63,858 nucleotides of DNA from contig NZ_JADNRM010000019.1 of assembly GCF_021730445.1 (NCBI RefSeq), positions 6,989-70,846 on the forward strand. Reading direction: 5' to 3'. Below are positions 8,209 through 17,194 of this stretch, piece after piece. The notes under the pieces are model-generated. The model was not told the origin of the DNA, ran no database searches, and worked only from the letters and a program-made list of their open reading frames with translations. Numbering within the stretch: the first letter of the stretch is position 1; each line of letters starts with the position of its first letter. Source of the stretch: Phocaeicola faecalis (GTDB lineage: Bacteria; Bacteroidota; Bacteroidia; Bacteroidales; Bacteroidaceae). Both the position numbers and the translations under genes were made by a program.

Positions 8209-8249
8209 AACTTTTTGCCGATATGCGGTTCATATTGCCACCACAATCA

Positions 8250-9560
8250 TCATTTTATACCATACTTTTTCATCTTGCGGTATAGTGTAGATGAGTCTAC
8301 ATTAAGCATTTGAGCCGTTTTTGTCTTGATGCCACCACACGACTGCAAGGCTCTTATGATGCTCTGCTTTTCCAGCTCATCATCCTTCAATGGTAACAGC
8401 GGAGCCTCCGAAATGTCTACTGGCTTTGCCTGTGCAATATTCAAATCTGCAAAGTCAATGAGCGTATCTTTGGCCATCAATACCGCACGCCTAATCTTGT
8501 TCTGCAACTCCCTTATATTGCCTGACCAGGAGTGTGAGAGCAATAACCGTTCCGCTTCAGCGGTAAAGCCTGTTCTCTCACGGTGCAGTTCTTTTGAGAA
8601 TTTCTCGCGGAAGAAGTTGGCAAGTGGCAAAATATCTTCGGGACACTCGGCAAGCGACGGTTGCCTTATCTCAAACTCTCCCAGACGATGATACAAGTCC
8701 TCACGGAAACGACCCTCGGCGATGGCTTTCTCCATATCCTCATTGGTTGCAGCCACGATGCGGACATCCACCACACGCTCTGTGCTTGAGCCTACCGGCA
8801 TAAATGTACCCTCCTGCAACACTCGCAGCAACGAAGACTGCATATCGTATGGCAATGTCCCTATCTCATCGAGGAAGAGCGTGCCGCCATTGGCGGCTTC
8901 AAAGCATCCGCCCTTGTCGGTGTCTGCACCCGTGAACGCACCCTTTGCGTGTCCGAAGAATGTAGAGGCTGCAAGTTCGTGAGGTATGGCACCGCAGTTC
9001 ACCGCCACGAATGGCTTATCCTTACGGTTACTATGGAAGTGAATGCTTCGGGCAACAGACTCCTTACCCGTACCGTTGGCTCCGAGTATGAGTACCGATA
9101 TATCCGATGGAGCAACCAGTTCTGCAAGATGCTCCGCCTCCTTTGCCTTTGGACTTATACGCTTGAAGAGTTCCTTCTCCTTGCTGCGTACCGTTGATAC
9201 AGGTTTCAATAGTTCCTTGACCATCTCCACCACTTGCTCGTGGAATACAGGCTTGGAGAGATAGTCCTTTGCACCCAACTTGATTGCCTTGACAGCATCA
9301 GTTACCGAAGCGTACTCGGTCATTATCACAAAGGGAATATCCATCTTCTCCTTGATGATCCATTCAAGAAGGTGTATGCCGTCCCCTTGTGGCAGACGCA
9401 CGTCGGAGAGTATCAGATCGAACTGCTCCTTGCGTAGCAACTTGCGGGCAAAGGGTTCGTCTATTGCAGTGGCCACAGCGTATCCTTCACGCTCCAGCCA
9501 GTCCCTGATAATCTGTGACAGGGTTACATTATCCTCTACTATCAGTATTCTTTTCTTCAT
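8250..9560 (-). CDS. rteB: RteB-like sigma-54-type response regulator
   Basis: The 436-residue protein has three parts. Residues 1-120 are a receiver domain (ILIVEDNV with acidic pocket; phospho-acceptor in LILSDVRLP; Lys in LSKPV). Residues about 135-360 are an NtrC-type AAA+ domain with Walker A GANGTGKES, the sigma-54 contact loop GAFTGAD, and a Walker B-like TLFLDEI. The C-terminus is a Fis-type HTH (LQSCGGIKTKTAQMLNVDSS). This is the layout of CTnDOT RteB, which activates the element's excision and transfer genes. It overlaps the end of the sensor gene rteA by 32 bp, so the two are translated together. No tetQ precedes them here, unlike CTnDOT. Confidence 0.88.
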   Translation of the reverse strand: MKKRILIVEDNVTLSQIIRDWLEREGYAVATAIDEPFARKLLRKEQFDLILSDVRLPQGDGIHLLEWIIKEKMDIPFVIMTEYASVTDAVKAIKLGAKDYLSKPVFHEQVVEMVKELLKPVSTVRSKEKELFKRISPKAKEAEHLAELVAPSDISVLILGANGTGKESVARSIHFHSNRKDKPFVAVNCGAIPHELAASTFFGHAKGAFTGADTDKGGCFEAANGGTLFLDEIGTLPYDMQSSLLRVLQEGTFMPVGSSTERVVDVRIVAATNEDMEKAIAEGRFREDLYHRLGEFEIRQPSLAECPEDILPLANFFREKFSKELHRERTGFTAEAERLLLSHSWSGNIRELQNKIRRAVLMAKDTLIDFADLNIAQAKPVDISEAPLLPLKDDELEKQSIIRALQSCGGIKTKTAQMLNVDSSTLYRKMKKYGIK

Positions 9561-11839
9561 CGGCTATTCTTTCTATCTCATTTCGGGCATCCTCAATCAG
9601 GTGCTCTATGTGGGTTATTATATGATTCGTGTGGTTCAACACGGTTTGAATATCACAGTCCGTATCCTTCAGGACATTGCGGTAAGCAAGCAGAATCTCA
9701 TCCATCGATACCATCTCCCACATCGGGAACATACGATGTGCTATGCTTCGCATCGACTCCCTGTTCTCGGCTGTCATTGCAATCTTCAGATCGACAATAT
9801 CCTTCTCGCAGGACTCTATCATCGTTCTCAATATTTTCTTTTTGTCCGATACATTGGCAAGTATCATTGAGAAGTCCGTATCACTGCCTGGTTCGCGGCC
9901 CTTGACTACTGAAGCAATGACCTTCAACAGTTCATTCATGGAGAACGGCTTGAAGATGCAACCGTCAAATCCAGCCTCAAGAAGTGCTTCACGCTCACTT
10001 TCGCTTCGTGCTGTCATTGCCACTATCGGAATATCCTTAGAGTTACCGATGCGTGATTTGCGGAGCAATTCAAGCAACTTGAAGCCATCGGTATTCGGCA
10101 TCTGGATATCGCTCAAAAGCAGGTCGTAGTTCTTCTTACGCAGCTCCTCGGTCAGTTTATCTACCTTGTTGCATATTGTACACGACACTCCATTACGCTC
10201 CAACATCTCCTTTACAAGTTCAAGTTGCAGCATATCATCATCGATGGCGATGATATTCTTCGGCAGATGCAATGAGGCGTCAAACGAAACATTTTCCTCT
10301 TCTATCGGCTCATCGGTAACAGGAAGAGGCAAAGTGACGGTGAATGTTGTACCTTGATTCAATGTACTCTCCACATCTATTGTTCCACCAAGCATTGTTA
10401 CTATTCCGTGGGCGATTGGCAGCCCAAGACCATACCCATCGGAGTTTTCTGCACTTGCGGCACGCTCGAATGGCAAATAGATACGCTTCATCATATCTTC
10501 GGTCATACCCATACCCGTATCGCTGACTTTCATTGTGAATGTACCGTCTATATAGGTTACATTGAATCCGATATGTCCTGCGGAAGTGAACTTGACGGCA
10601 TTGGCAATAAGGTTGTTGATGATTTGCTCTATTCTATCGACATCGCCTTTGACTACTGCATCTGCACCTACGAACTCATGTTCAAAGAGAAGTCCTTTGT
10701 CATTGATGGGCTGTGTGGCACCATCTACCACGCGATTCAGCAGATCGGATATTCGGAATGGCACAGGGTGCATTGTCTCTTTCGCTTGATTAAGACGATA
10801 GACATCAAGCAGGTTGTTTACAAGATGCAGTATATGCTTACTACGACCCAATACCTTTTTCAGTTGCAGATTGCGTTTTTTTCTTCTCCCGTGTATTCAT
10901 GGCCAGCTCCGTATAACCGATAATGTTGTTGAGTGGCCCTCGTATATCATGAGAGATAGTCAGGATAATCTTATTACGCATTTCAAGCAACTCGGCATTT
11001 TTGCGGTTGCTTGCCTCCAATTTGTGGCGACCACGCTCTTTACGACCATAGTCACGCATAATGACAATGTATGATAGCAGCAGAGCAAGGAAGATGAAGG
11101 CTGTTATACCTCCCAGGCATACTTTTGTCCGTTCACGGGTCTCGATGATCTGTTGCTCACTCTCTTGCAGGTCTGTCGTGACACGCTCATCCATTGCAGC
11201 AATTAGACTCTTCAGACGTTGGTTGATGTTGAGATTACGCTGTGCCAGACTATCTGCCGTTTCGGATAGTTGCCTACTCTGCTCGGACTGTTTCCTGATG
11301 ATATCACGATTGAGGGTGTAGAGTTTTGTAGAAGTTGTGGATTGAGGCGGAGTCTTCTCCTTTTTCTTGAATAGTCCCAAGAAACCGCCTTTCTTCTTAG
11401 GTGGCTCCTGTGTACTCTCATAAGCGATTACGGGGACACGCTCGGCAAGTTCTTCGCCGAGTTCCACTTGTTGTTCAAACAACTGGGAGATATTGAATAG
11501 TTGGATTTCTTTCTCTGCCATCAGATGCCGCAGACTATCTATCCGTTCACCCGAATAGAAGTTCTTGAACTCGCAGAGAATGCTGTCGACCTTTAACCTC
11601 TTGACACGATAGAGTGCGGTGTCTGCCTCATCCCATTCGAGGATCGTCTCACCGAACATCGTGAGGTCAAGCATATGCACGTATGCCTCGTGTACACTTT
11701 GCCGGAGTTCGTGAATCTCTTTTACTTCACGCTCCAACAATACCATTTGCCGCCACTCGTGCAGGTACGTATATACGATACCACCAATTAGGGCGACAAT
11801 AATAGTATAGCCTATGGCTAACTTCCTTTGAATCTTCAT
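9529..11839 (-). pseudogene. rteA: RteA-like hybrid sensor kinase, broken by a one-base shift in a poly(A) run
   Basis: The minus-strand frame starts at 11839 with a signal-anchor helix, a periplasmic coiled-coil sensor part, a second membrane helix near residue 245 and the dimerisation box ILTISHDIRGPLNNI. It then hits a stop near 10841. The continuation lies in another frame (9529-10851 region): N box NNLIANAVKF, G boxes DTGMGM and GYGLGLPI, a receiver domain (IIAIDDD, LLLSDIQMP) and an Hpt-like C-terminus with histidine in SIAHRMFPM. The junction is a run of seven A at 10876-10882; removal of one A joins the frames into a 769-residue protein. Either a sequencing error, a real mutation, or slippage is possible. 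Confidence 0.85.
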
Positions 11840-11897
11840 TGCGTCCTATGTTAAGAATCGGGTTAGTCCGATCTGTTTATCATATATGCCTTGGCCA

Positions 11898-11905
11898 CAA
11901 AATTA
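11898..11905 (-). promoter_or_regulatory. -7 promoter box of rteA-rteB
   Basis: TAATTTTG on the minus strand fits TAnnTTTG, 59 bp before the rteA start. A short hairpin ATCGG/CCGAT (11857-11872) follows in the leader. The region between 11906 and 12022 is AT-rich and holds no gene. Confidence 0.45.
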
Positions 11906-12022
11906 CTAATAATGCTAAAAATCTATATAGCTTTATTATTTTTTAATAACATTTTAAGGGCATTTTAATAGATAGAACGCTAAAATTTGTGACGATATTG
12001 TAACAAAATGGGGCGATAGCAT

Positions 12023-12058
12023 AAAAAAAGCCATCATATCTGTGTGAATATGACAGCT
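12023..12058 (-). terminator. Intrinsic terminator of the PRTRC operon
   Basis: On the minus strand AGCTGTCATAT pairs with ATATGATGGCT (two mismatches) and a run of seven T follows. It begins 10 bp after the ThiF-type gene stop. Confidence 0.75.
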
Positions 12059-12067
12059 ATCTGTTAA

Positions 12068-12856
12068 CTATACCATTATCGGATTGACCTTCATCGTTGT
12101 GAGGTTTAGATAGAGTCCGTGATGTTCTATCATTCCATGTCGGAACATCTTCCAGAGGATATTGCAGCCAAGCTGTGCCAATGTGGAGTTGATGAATAGG
12201 TCCTGTTTCTCCAATGCCTCGGCAAGTGAACAGCTCGGACCGGAGTCCTCTTCCTTGATTCGGGCATACTTCACAAGTTTGGTAATGACCTTTAATGATG
12301 GTACGGTCTGATAGATTTGTGAGGTAGGTTGCTTTATCTTCTTCGGGATACTGCCCAATACTACTTGACCTGATGTTTGCGTATTGCCGAAGTCAAGCCA
12401 ATACAGAGGTGTCTGATAGTTTGTATAATTGTACTGCGGCAATGCTTTGAGTACATTCCAGAGGTCTATTCTTGACTTTATATTGTCCGTACAGGTGATA
12501 GTGATATTGGCAAGATGTTCCTGTCGTACATCTTTCATATTGGAGGGATAGAGTGTAGGTACAGCCTTCCAGTCATTCCCGAAGAAGTTGTTGATGCGTG
12601 TAATGAGGCAATTCGCCTTATTCAGTCCCAAGTCGGAATATCCGAAGAGCTGTCGCCCAATGTTTGCTTCCGTTACAATATCAGGATCGTATAGCGTTAC
12701 GAATAGTCCCGGATGTCCGAGGGCACGAAGTGTTACATCCAATCGTGCAAGGTTTGTCAATACTTGTGAGCCTGTACCTCCACCACCTATCAGGTTTACC
12801 GTCACGGGGTGTTGTGGTACGAGCAGATAGCTGTCGGTATAATGTACTCTTTTCAT
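12068..12856 (-). CDS. PRTRC system ThiF-family (E1-like) protein
   Basis: A 262-residue Rossmann-type E1-like enzyme: glycine-rich nucleotide loop LIGGGGTGSQV (about 22-32), acidic LYDPDIV at the next strand, NIGRQLF, and cysteines in ITCTDNIKSR and GPSCSLAEAL that could carry a thioester or bind metal. In ThiF/MoeB/E1 enzymes this fold adenylates the C-terminal glycine of a ubiquitin-like protein. It is the last gene of the operon and overlaps the E2-like gene by 4 bp. The PRTRC_ThiF family is found on plasmids and ICEs with the partners seen here. Biochemical role in the element is unknown. Confidence 0.85.
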   Translation of the reverse strand: MKRVHYTDSYLLVPQHPVTVNLIGGGGTGSQVLTNLARLDVTLRALGHPGLFVTLYDPDIVTEANIGRQLFGYSDLGLNKANCLITRINNFFGNDWKAVPTLYPSNMKDVRQEHLANITITCTDNIKSRIDLWNVLKALPQYNYTNYQTPLYWLDFGNTQTSGQVVLGSIPKKIKQPTSQIYQTVPSLKVITKLVKYARIKEEDSGPSCSLAEALEKQDLFINSTLAQLGCNILWKMFRHGMIEHHGLYLNLTTMKVNPIMV

Positions 12857-13551
12857 CGTAGTATATCTTTAAGTTTCAAATTCTTTAGAGGCTTTAACTC
12901 TTCGAGGTTGAAGGGAGCATCCTTTGCTGCCTTTGTCACGAGCACAAGGTTGCTCTTTGTGGGATTTCCGTTACCTCCTAGGTGTGAGAACTCCGTGAGC
13001 CAGAATTTCTTCTCCCAGTACTCAAGTAATTTGTCGTAGGTAATCTCTGTCGGCTTGTCAATCTTTGCCGAGCCGAGACAGACGCTTGACCCCGTGACAT
13101 TGAAGAACGGAGCAGCATAGAGTTCCGTTTCGGGCTTCAGCTCCTTGTCTATGTATGCATAGATATTCATACGCTCATCGCGCACCTCATAGATGACACC
13201 GGGCAGGTTGTACTCGGCATTTTCAATATGTAACGACTCCTTGAAGAACATCATACGCTTTTGTGGTGGATTGTACCATATATATTTCTCGTAGCCCTTG
13301 CGTGTATCACTCCATAGCATATTTGTTGGGATGCGACCATGCGGTGTGCTGCTGTGCCTCTCGGAATATCCCTTGATGAGTTCGTTGATGAAGTCCACCG
13401 TCACGGGACGTCCTTCGCTCATGGCTCCCTCATTATCTATGCTCCGTACTTCAAGGAAGTATGTATCTCCTCCATCTGTGGAGTATGCTATCAATGCCGC
13501 ACGGGGGCGCAGCATCGTATTTATCTGCTTGGTAAGTTTGTTGGTATCCAT
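12853..13551 (-). CDS. PRTRC system protein B (predicted E2-like)
   Basis: The 232-residue product matches the PRTRC protein B pattern: N-terminal AALIAYSTDGGDTYFLEVR, central PHGRIPTNMLW, then ELYAAPFFNVTGSSVCLGSA. Cys158 in SSVCLG lies where the bacterial E2-like (Prok-E2_D) families place their catalytic cysteine; this mapping is from published comparative work, recalled and not tested. The C-terminus (NLEELKPLKNLKLKDILR) is typical. It overlaps the ThiF gene by 4 bp and follows an unknown gene after 5 bp, so translation is probably coupled. Confidence 0.82.
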   Translation of the reverse strand: MDTNKLTKQINTMLRPRAALIAYSTDGGDTYFLEVRSIDNEGAMSEGRPVTVDFINELIKGYSERHSSTPHGRIPTNMLWSDTRKGYEKYIWYNPPQKRMMFFKESLHIENAEYNLPGVIYEVRDERMNIYAYIDKELKPETELYAAPFFNVTGSSVCLGSAKIDKPTEITYDKLLEYWEKKFWLTEFSHLGGNGNPTKSNLVLVTKAAKDAPFNLEELKPLKNLKLKDILR

Positions 13552-13556
13552 AGTGA

Positions 13557-14648
13557 TTATCGTATGTAGTGAATAAAATCATCTGCCCACTTGAAAAACC
13601 TTTCAGGATAGGTATCTTCAAGTGTAAAAACCTTGTCGGTCGTTGGAGAGACGGCAAAGGTTGATGCAGGAATAATATCGTATGACTCCTGACGGGAGGA
13701 ATTATAGAAGTCGATAAGGTGTTCCGTCATTATATCATCGCTGTCATAGACGACCCTTATCTGCTGTTCGAGTGTCATCGGCAGATAATCGGGCTCCTCA
13801 TCGTAAAACGGGTCATAGCCATAGTACATGATGGCTTTATCCGTCTTTATGAACTCAAGTCCTCTTCTCAGCAGTTCGATAAGACCTTGTTCAAAGCCAT
13901 TTTTACACTCATATTCTTCTATGGCTTTCGGCAGGTTCTTGTAGTAGGACTTTCGCCACACCCTGTCGAGGAGTTTATATGCTCTACCATCCTTGTATGA
14001 TTTCACGAGCTTTTCCCTTGCTCGCCTCTCTTTGGCATCTTCATCCTCATAGCAGCCTTCAGTCAGCATATCAATAGCCCAGTCCATGTCTGACTCATCG
14101 TTGATAGTGGTTATACCGTTCTCTTTCATGAAATTATGATAGAATGTGATGACAATGCGTCTGAGTGTGGGATTCAGTTCCTCAATGAACTTTACAGGAA
14201 AGTAGTACAGTGTGTACTCACCCCAAGTATGTGTGTTCCACACATTGAAGTATAGACAGCCATTGTCATCCTCAAGGTTGAGATACATGCCGCTTTTATT
14301 TACGAGGTCGTTCATCTCATTGTAGAGATTGACGATACCTTCACCAATAGTTCTGCCTGGCGTATGCTCCGCCTTTACATTCATAAGTTCGGCATAGCGG
14401 AAATAAGAATCACGCAGGTATTCGTAATTCTCCTGCGTGATTAGGTTATAACTGTTTCCGTTATAGCTCTCCCTCATAATAGTCTGTGGTGCTATGGGGA
14501 GAATAGGTGTCTTTAGAAAAGAATTACGGCACCCGTTGGCGCCGTAACTCTCTCTACTCTTGTCACACCGTATCGTACCTCCCGCTTGGTCGATGCGATT
14601 ATCATCCTCGCGAGCTGTTCCGACTGATGTTCGTCCAATGGTCTGCAT
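13557..14648 (-). CDS. Unknown protein in the PRTRC operon
   Basis: The frame codes for 363 residues. From about residue 58 (MRESYNGNSYNLITQENYEY) it looks like an ordinary acidic, helix-rich cytosolic protein with many Tyr and Asp/Glu; I see no JAB metalloprotease motif and no known domain. The first 57 residues are of odd composition, and the DNA there holds a hairpin (TTACGGC/GCCGTAA near 14524-14548), so the true start could be the ATG at 14477. The 14648 start has GAAGAAG upstream and closer operon spacing. It sits between the ubiquitin-like and E2-like genes, so it may be a substrate or partner of that set. Confidence 0.6.
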   Translation of the reverse strand: MQTIGRTSVGTAREDDNRIDQAGGTIRCDKSRESYGANGCRNSFLKTPILPIAPQTIMRESYNGNSYNLITQENYEYLRDSYFRYAELMNVKAEHTPGRTIGEGIVNLYNEMNDLVNKSGMYLNLEDDNGCLYFNVWNTHTWGEYTLYYFPVKFIEELNPTLRRIVITFYHNFMKENGITTINDESDMDWAIDMLTEGCYEDEDAKERRAREKLVKSYKDGRAYKLLDRVWRKSYYKNLPKAIEEYECKNGFEQGLIELLRRGLEFIKTDKAIMYYGYDPFYDEEPDYLPMTLEQQIRVVYDSDDIMTEHLIDFYNSSRQESYDIIPASTFAVSPTTDKVFTLEDTYPERFFKWADDFIHYIR

Positions 14649-14682
14649 GACTTCTTCTTTTTAGTGTCCTTACTCATAGTTC

Positions 14683-14904
14683 TCATCCTTTTGTTCCGAT
14701 GGTTGTCTTGAACTCATATACCGCCTTATCATCCTTGATGGTCGGGCCGTGTACGGTTGCTGTGGTCAGTTCTGGATAGATGTTCGAGTAGAAGCTCATA
14801 ACACTCTCCGGAGAGTCGTTCGGATTAGGATCAGGAAGTGTAATCATCTCTGTACCTTTCTTGAAGGTGAATGATCGCTGCATTTCGTTTCTTAAAAGTG
14901 CCAT
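14683..14904 (-). CDS. PRTRC system protein C (ubiquitin-like)
   Basis: A 73-residue protein of the PRTRC_C/Prok_Ub type: RSFTFKKGTEMITLPDPNPN, SVMSFYSNIYPELTTATVHG, AVYEFKTTIGTKG. The beta-grasp-like order of strands and the exposed tail ending in glycine (TKG) fit a ubiquitin-like modifier that an E1-like ThiF could adenylate. There is one terminal glycine and not the Gly-Gly of eukaryotic ubiquitin. It follows the PRTRC E gene by 4 bp. Confidence 0.8.
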   Translation of the reverse strand: MALLRNEMQRSFTFKKGTEMITLPDPNPNDSPESVMSFYSNIYPELTTATVHGPTIKDDKAVYEFKTTIGTKG

Positions 14905-14908
14905 AATC

Positions 14909-15868
14909 TTAAACTGTTTGGGCGTATGCCTGTGAATAATGATTTTCTAACATTGACTGAGGGAAGTCGGGATATTCCTCATAATCCTCGGGGCGATATG
15001 CAGGGCCTTCGTGCATATATGCCTGCTGTAACTCTTCAGGCATAGGAGGCTCTTCATGATGTGGGAACATCGGAATCTCACCCTGCGGATAGTGAGGATG
15101 CTGCTGTCCTGCATTTTGAGGTGGATAACCGCCTTGTGGTGCGGAGAACATAGGCTGCCCACCATACTGAGGCTGTGGGGCTTGCTGAACAGGGCGTTGC
15201 ATAGGCTGCTGCACGGGACGCATTACCGTCTGTTGTGGCTGTGGCGGCATCTGTCGTGGTGCTGCCTGCGGCTGGATAGTCTGCTGTGCAGGTTGCGGTG
15301 CCACATTCTGCGGTTGTGCCACTTGTGGAGCTGGTGCAGAAGTCTCTTCCATCATCTCGAAGAGCGAGCCTTGGTTCATCGCCTTCTTCTGTGCGGCAAT
15401 CTTCTCATCTACCTCCTTCTGCTTGTCGGCAGTGGCATACATACGAGCCTGCTGGAGTGCGGTGATGGCATCCTTATGATTCTTAGCTGTGATAAGTTCC
15501 TCAGCCTTCTTCATATGCTTCTCGTACTTCTCACGCTTCTCCTTCTCCTCTTTGGTTTCCTTGGCTTTGGCATCCTTTGCCGCCTTGCTGTTGGCAGCAG
15601 CCTTATCTGCCTGCTTCTCGAACTCCATCAAATTGGAGATAAGCCCCGTAGCCTTGCGTATAGGCTGCATTATGTGTTGCAGGAACTCTGCATCCATCTC
15701 TTCGGGAGTGCCCGTTAGTGTCAGCGGAATGATGTGGTTTGCAGCCTCATCTTTCAGACCGTTGGCCTTCGGCAGTGTTGATACAGTAAGTTGTCCGTTC
15801 GCTTTGCGGATGACGAGCGTAAGATCTACGCTCTCGGTCATCATCTGTGAAATTGATGTGAAAAACAT
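14909..15868 (-). CDS. PRTRC system protein E
   Basis: 319 residues in three parts. The N-terminal domain (about 1-95) begins MFFTSISQMMTESVDLTLVI and holds the conserved IIPLTLTGTPEEMDAEFL. A long charged helix with coiled-coil character (KAAKDAKAKETKEEKEKREK) follows. The C-terminus is a disordered Pro/Gln-rich tail with repeats such as RPVQQAPQPQ and histidine patches. PRTRC E is a marker of the cassette. The sticky tail suggests a scaffold, which is inference. Confidence 0.82.
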   Translation of the reverse strand: MFFTSISQMMTESVDLTLVIRKANGQLTVSTLPKANGLKDEAANHIIPLTLTGTPEEMDAEFLQHIMQPIRKATGLISNLMEFEKQADKAAANSKAAKDAKAKETKEEKEKREKYEKHMKKAEELITAKNHKDAITALQQARMYATADKQKEVDEKIAAQKKAMNQGSLFEMMEETSAPAPQVAQPQNVAPQPAQQTIQPQAAPRQMPPQPQQTVMRPVQQPMQRPVQQAPQPQYGGQPMFSAPQGGYPPQNAGQQHPHYPQGEIPMFPHHEEPPMPEELQQAYMHEGPAYRPEDYEEYPDFPQSMLENHYSQAYAQTV

Positions 15869-15913
15869 AACTTTATGATTTAATGTTAATACTGAATTAT
15901 TTTCTTGTGATGT

Positions 15914-16126
15914 TCACTGGTTGAAGAACTCTGCAAGCAGTCTGTTACGGTCAGGATGCTTGCTTATCTCCAGAATGGGATTGAGCAGCTCCGATATATG
16001 TACCGGACCTCGTGAGCCTCTTGGCGGCAACTTGATTTCAGGTTCTGCGACCTTTACTCTTCTTCTACGTACCACAGGCATCTGCATCGGTGCCATCGGT
16101 ACACTTGCGATGATTGCTTGATTCAT
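15914..16126 (-). CDS. Small basic protein at the head of the PRTRC operon
   Basis: 70 residues, with an Arg/Val-rich start (MPVVRRRRVKVAEP), a central GSRGPVHISELL and a helical end (LEISKHPDRNRLLAEFF). No family recognised. It is 45 bp before the PRTRC E gene and in the same direction, so it is probably the first gene of that operon. The basic N-terminus would allow nucleic-acid binding, but this is only a guess from composition. Confidence 0.55.
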   Translation of the reverse strand: MNQAIIASVPMAPMQMPVVRRRRVKVAEPEIKLPPRGSRGPVHISELLNPILEISKHPDRNRLLAEFFNQ

Positions 16127-16197
16127 AGCTTTATCTTTTATTATATGGTTAATACTCGGACTTTGGCAGTCCGTTGAACTACGAGGGCGTTACGGCT

Positions 16198-16304
16198 AAT
16201 GCTTCCGGTAAGGCAAGGTTTTCGGGGAAAATACCGCAGCACAGCGAGGATGATTTTCTCCGAAACCACCTGTGGCCCGACCTTGCTGTCCGACAAGAAG
16301 CATT
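16198..16304. repeat. Structured ICE repeat, copy A
   Basis: Core 16213-16286 runs from GCAAGGT to ACCTTGC, which pair with each other. Inside are the conserved stretches TTTCGGGGAAAATACCGCAG and GCGAGGATGATTTT followed by CCGAAACC, also seen in copies B (17491) and C (25730). A second stem uses CACAG and CTGTG. Flanking it, AATGCTTC (16198-16205) pairs with GAAGCATT (16297-16304); this outer stem differs in sequence from the other copies but keeps pairing. It lies beyond the 5' end of the PRTRC operon. A 100-residue open frame across it (16141-16443) is probably chance. Confidence 0.7.
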
Positions 16305-16451
16305 GGCCAACTTTGCCCTGTAGTTCATCGGCTTGCCAATGGCTGGTATTTAGGAGTTTATTTTCTATCCGTATTTGAATATTTGCACATCCTGAAAAAT
16401 ATTGATGTAAAGAATTATTAACAGTAATGCTGTTATTTGTCAAAAATGACT

Positions 16452-16720
16452 TATTTTTGTAGTGGCTCTATGTCAAAAAGGATTGAGCCATGTATAAATA
16501 GTTGATGTTTATTGACGATGCTTCTACGCTAAAACTTGGCCGTTTAAGTCTTTCGAAGATCGGCAATGGGACATCCACTGCTAATGTTGTATATCTACAT
16601 TACGCTTGGCGTAAATTGTGTTATATACATCTGGCGTGGGTTGTCTGTATTGCTTATTCGAAAGACAGGTAGCCAAGACCTTAGCGTAGGATAAGTCAAT
16701 GCACAGCCTACGCTTTTTTT
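16452..16720 (+). ncRNA. Rod-like leader or small RNA ending in an intrinsic terminator
   Basis: A TATTTTTG box (16452-16459) precedes a hairpin GGCTC/GAGCC (16464-16489) and a long nested structure. CTACGCTAA (16524-16532) pairs with TTAGCGTAG (16681-16689), CTTGGC (16535-16540) with GCCAAG (16672-16677), and GTCTTTCGAA (16548-16557) with TTCGAAAGAC (16657-16666). Inner stems are TGTATAT/ATATACA and TTACGC/GCGTAA. A terminator follows: AGCGTAGG (16683-16690) with CCTACGCT (16707-16714) and seven T. The terminator stem uses the same bases as the closing stem, so the two are mutually exclusive. This is the arrangement of an attenuator, or of a terminated small RNA. Confidence 0.62.
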
Positions 16721-17179
16721 GTGAGTTCGCTGGGAAATAGGGAATTATTGGAGGGGTATCTTGTCGCATTCTTTGCTTCGCGTTCGGTCACATCTGAAAC
16801 CGAAAGAAGATGTATTGCATGGGCTGAATTTATCTGTAAAACCGACTATATTGTCATTAGTGGGTTCCACTCTCCATTAGAGAAAAAGATTCTCAAAATA
16901 TTACTTGATCATAAGCATCCCGTTATACTCTTCCTCGGAAGAGAGATATATAAACGTATTCCTGATGAGTACAAGTTGGCAATAGAGGAAGACAGGATGC
17001 TTATAGAGAGTGTAAGAAATTATCAACGTCAGAGTACTAACTCTTCACAGATTAGGAATTGGCATGTTGCTGACATAGCAAATGAGATATATCTAACGCC
17101 CTTTGATACTAACAGTATGCTTTCATCAATGTATTATCACTTCACACATTATGGTGGTACGCCAATAACAATCTTATAG
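16721..17179 (+). CDS. DprA/SLOG-like Rossmann protein
   Basis: A 152-residue protein that resembles small DprA-like proteins of Bacteroidales: FFASRSVTSE near the start, IVISGFHSPLEKKILKILLD (the SG motif of the nucleotide- or DNA-binding Rossmann fold), VILFLGREIYKRIP, and a C-terminal YLTPFDTNSML. DprA proteins load RecA on single-stranded DNA; small SLOG-fold relatives may sense nucleotides. The start is GTG at 16721, immediately after the poly-T of a terminator, with no better ATG in frame. It is the only plus-strand gene in a minus-strand stretch, so its control by the upstream structured leader is likely. Confidence 0.65.
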   Translation: MSSLGNRELLEGYLVAFFASRSVTSETERRCIAWAEFICKTDYIVISGFHSPLEKKILKILLDHKHPVILFLGREIYKRIPDEYKLAIEEDRMLIESVRNYQRQSTNSSQIRNWHVADIANEIYLTPFDTNSMLSSMYYHFTHYGGTPITIL

Positions 17180-17194
17180 ATGTTCCTATTATAT

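Noticed and set aside
8250..11839. tetQ or erm resistance gene expected with rteA/rteB
   Set aside because: No ribosome-protection or methylase gene is present near the rte cluster; only the distant ABC-F gene is a possible resistance factor.
12023..12058. Possible attenuator in front of rteA
   Set aside because: The hairpin with T-run points the minus-strand way right after the ThiF stop, so it is the terminator of the PRTRC operon; rteA has its own -7 box later.
16141..16443. 100-residue minus-strand frame across structured repeat copy A
   Set aside because: Its sequence is dictated by the repeat core, has no known domain, and copies B and C do not keep the frame.
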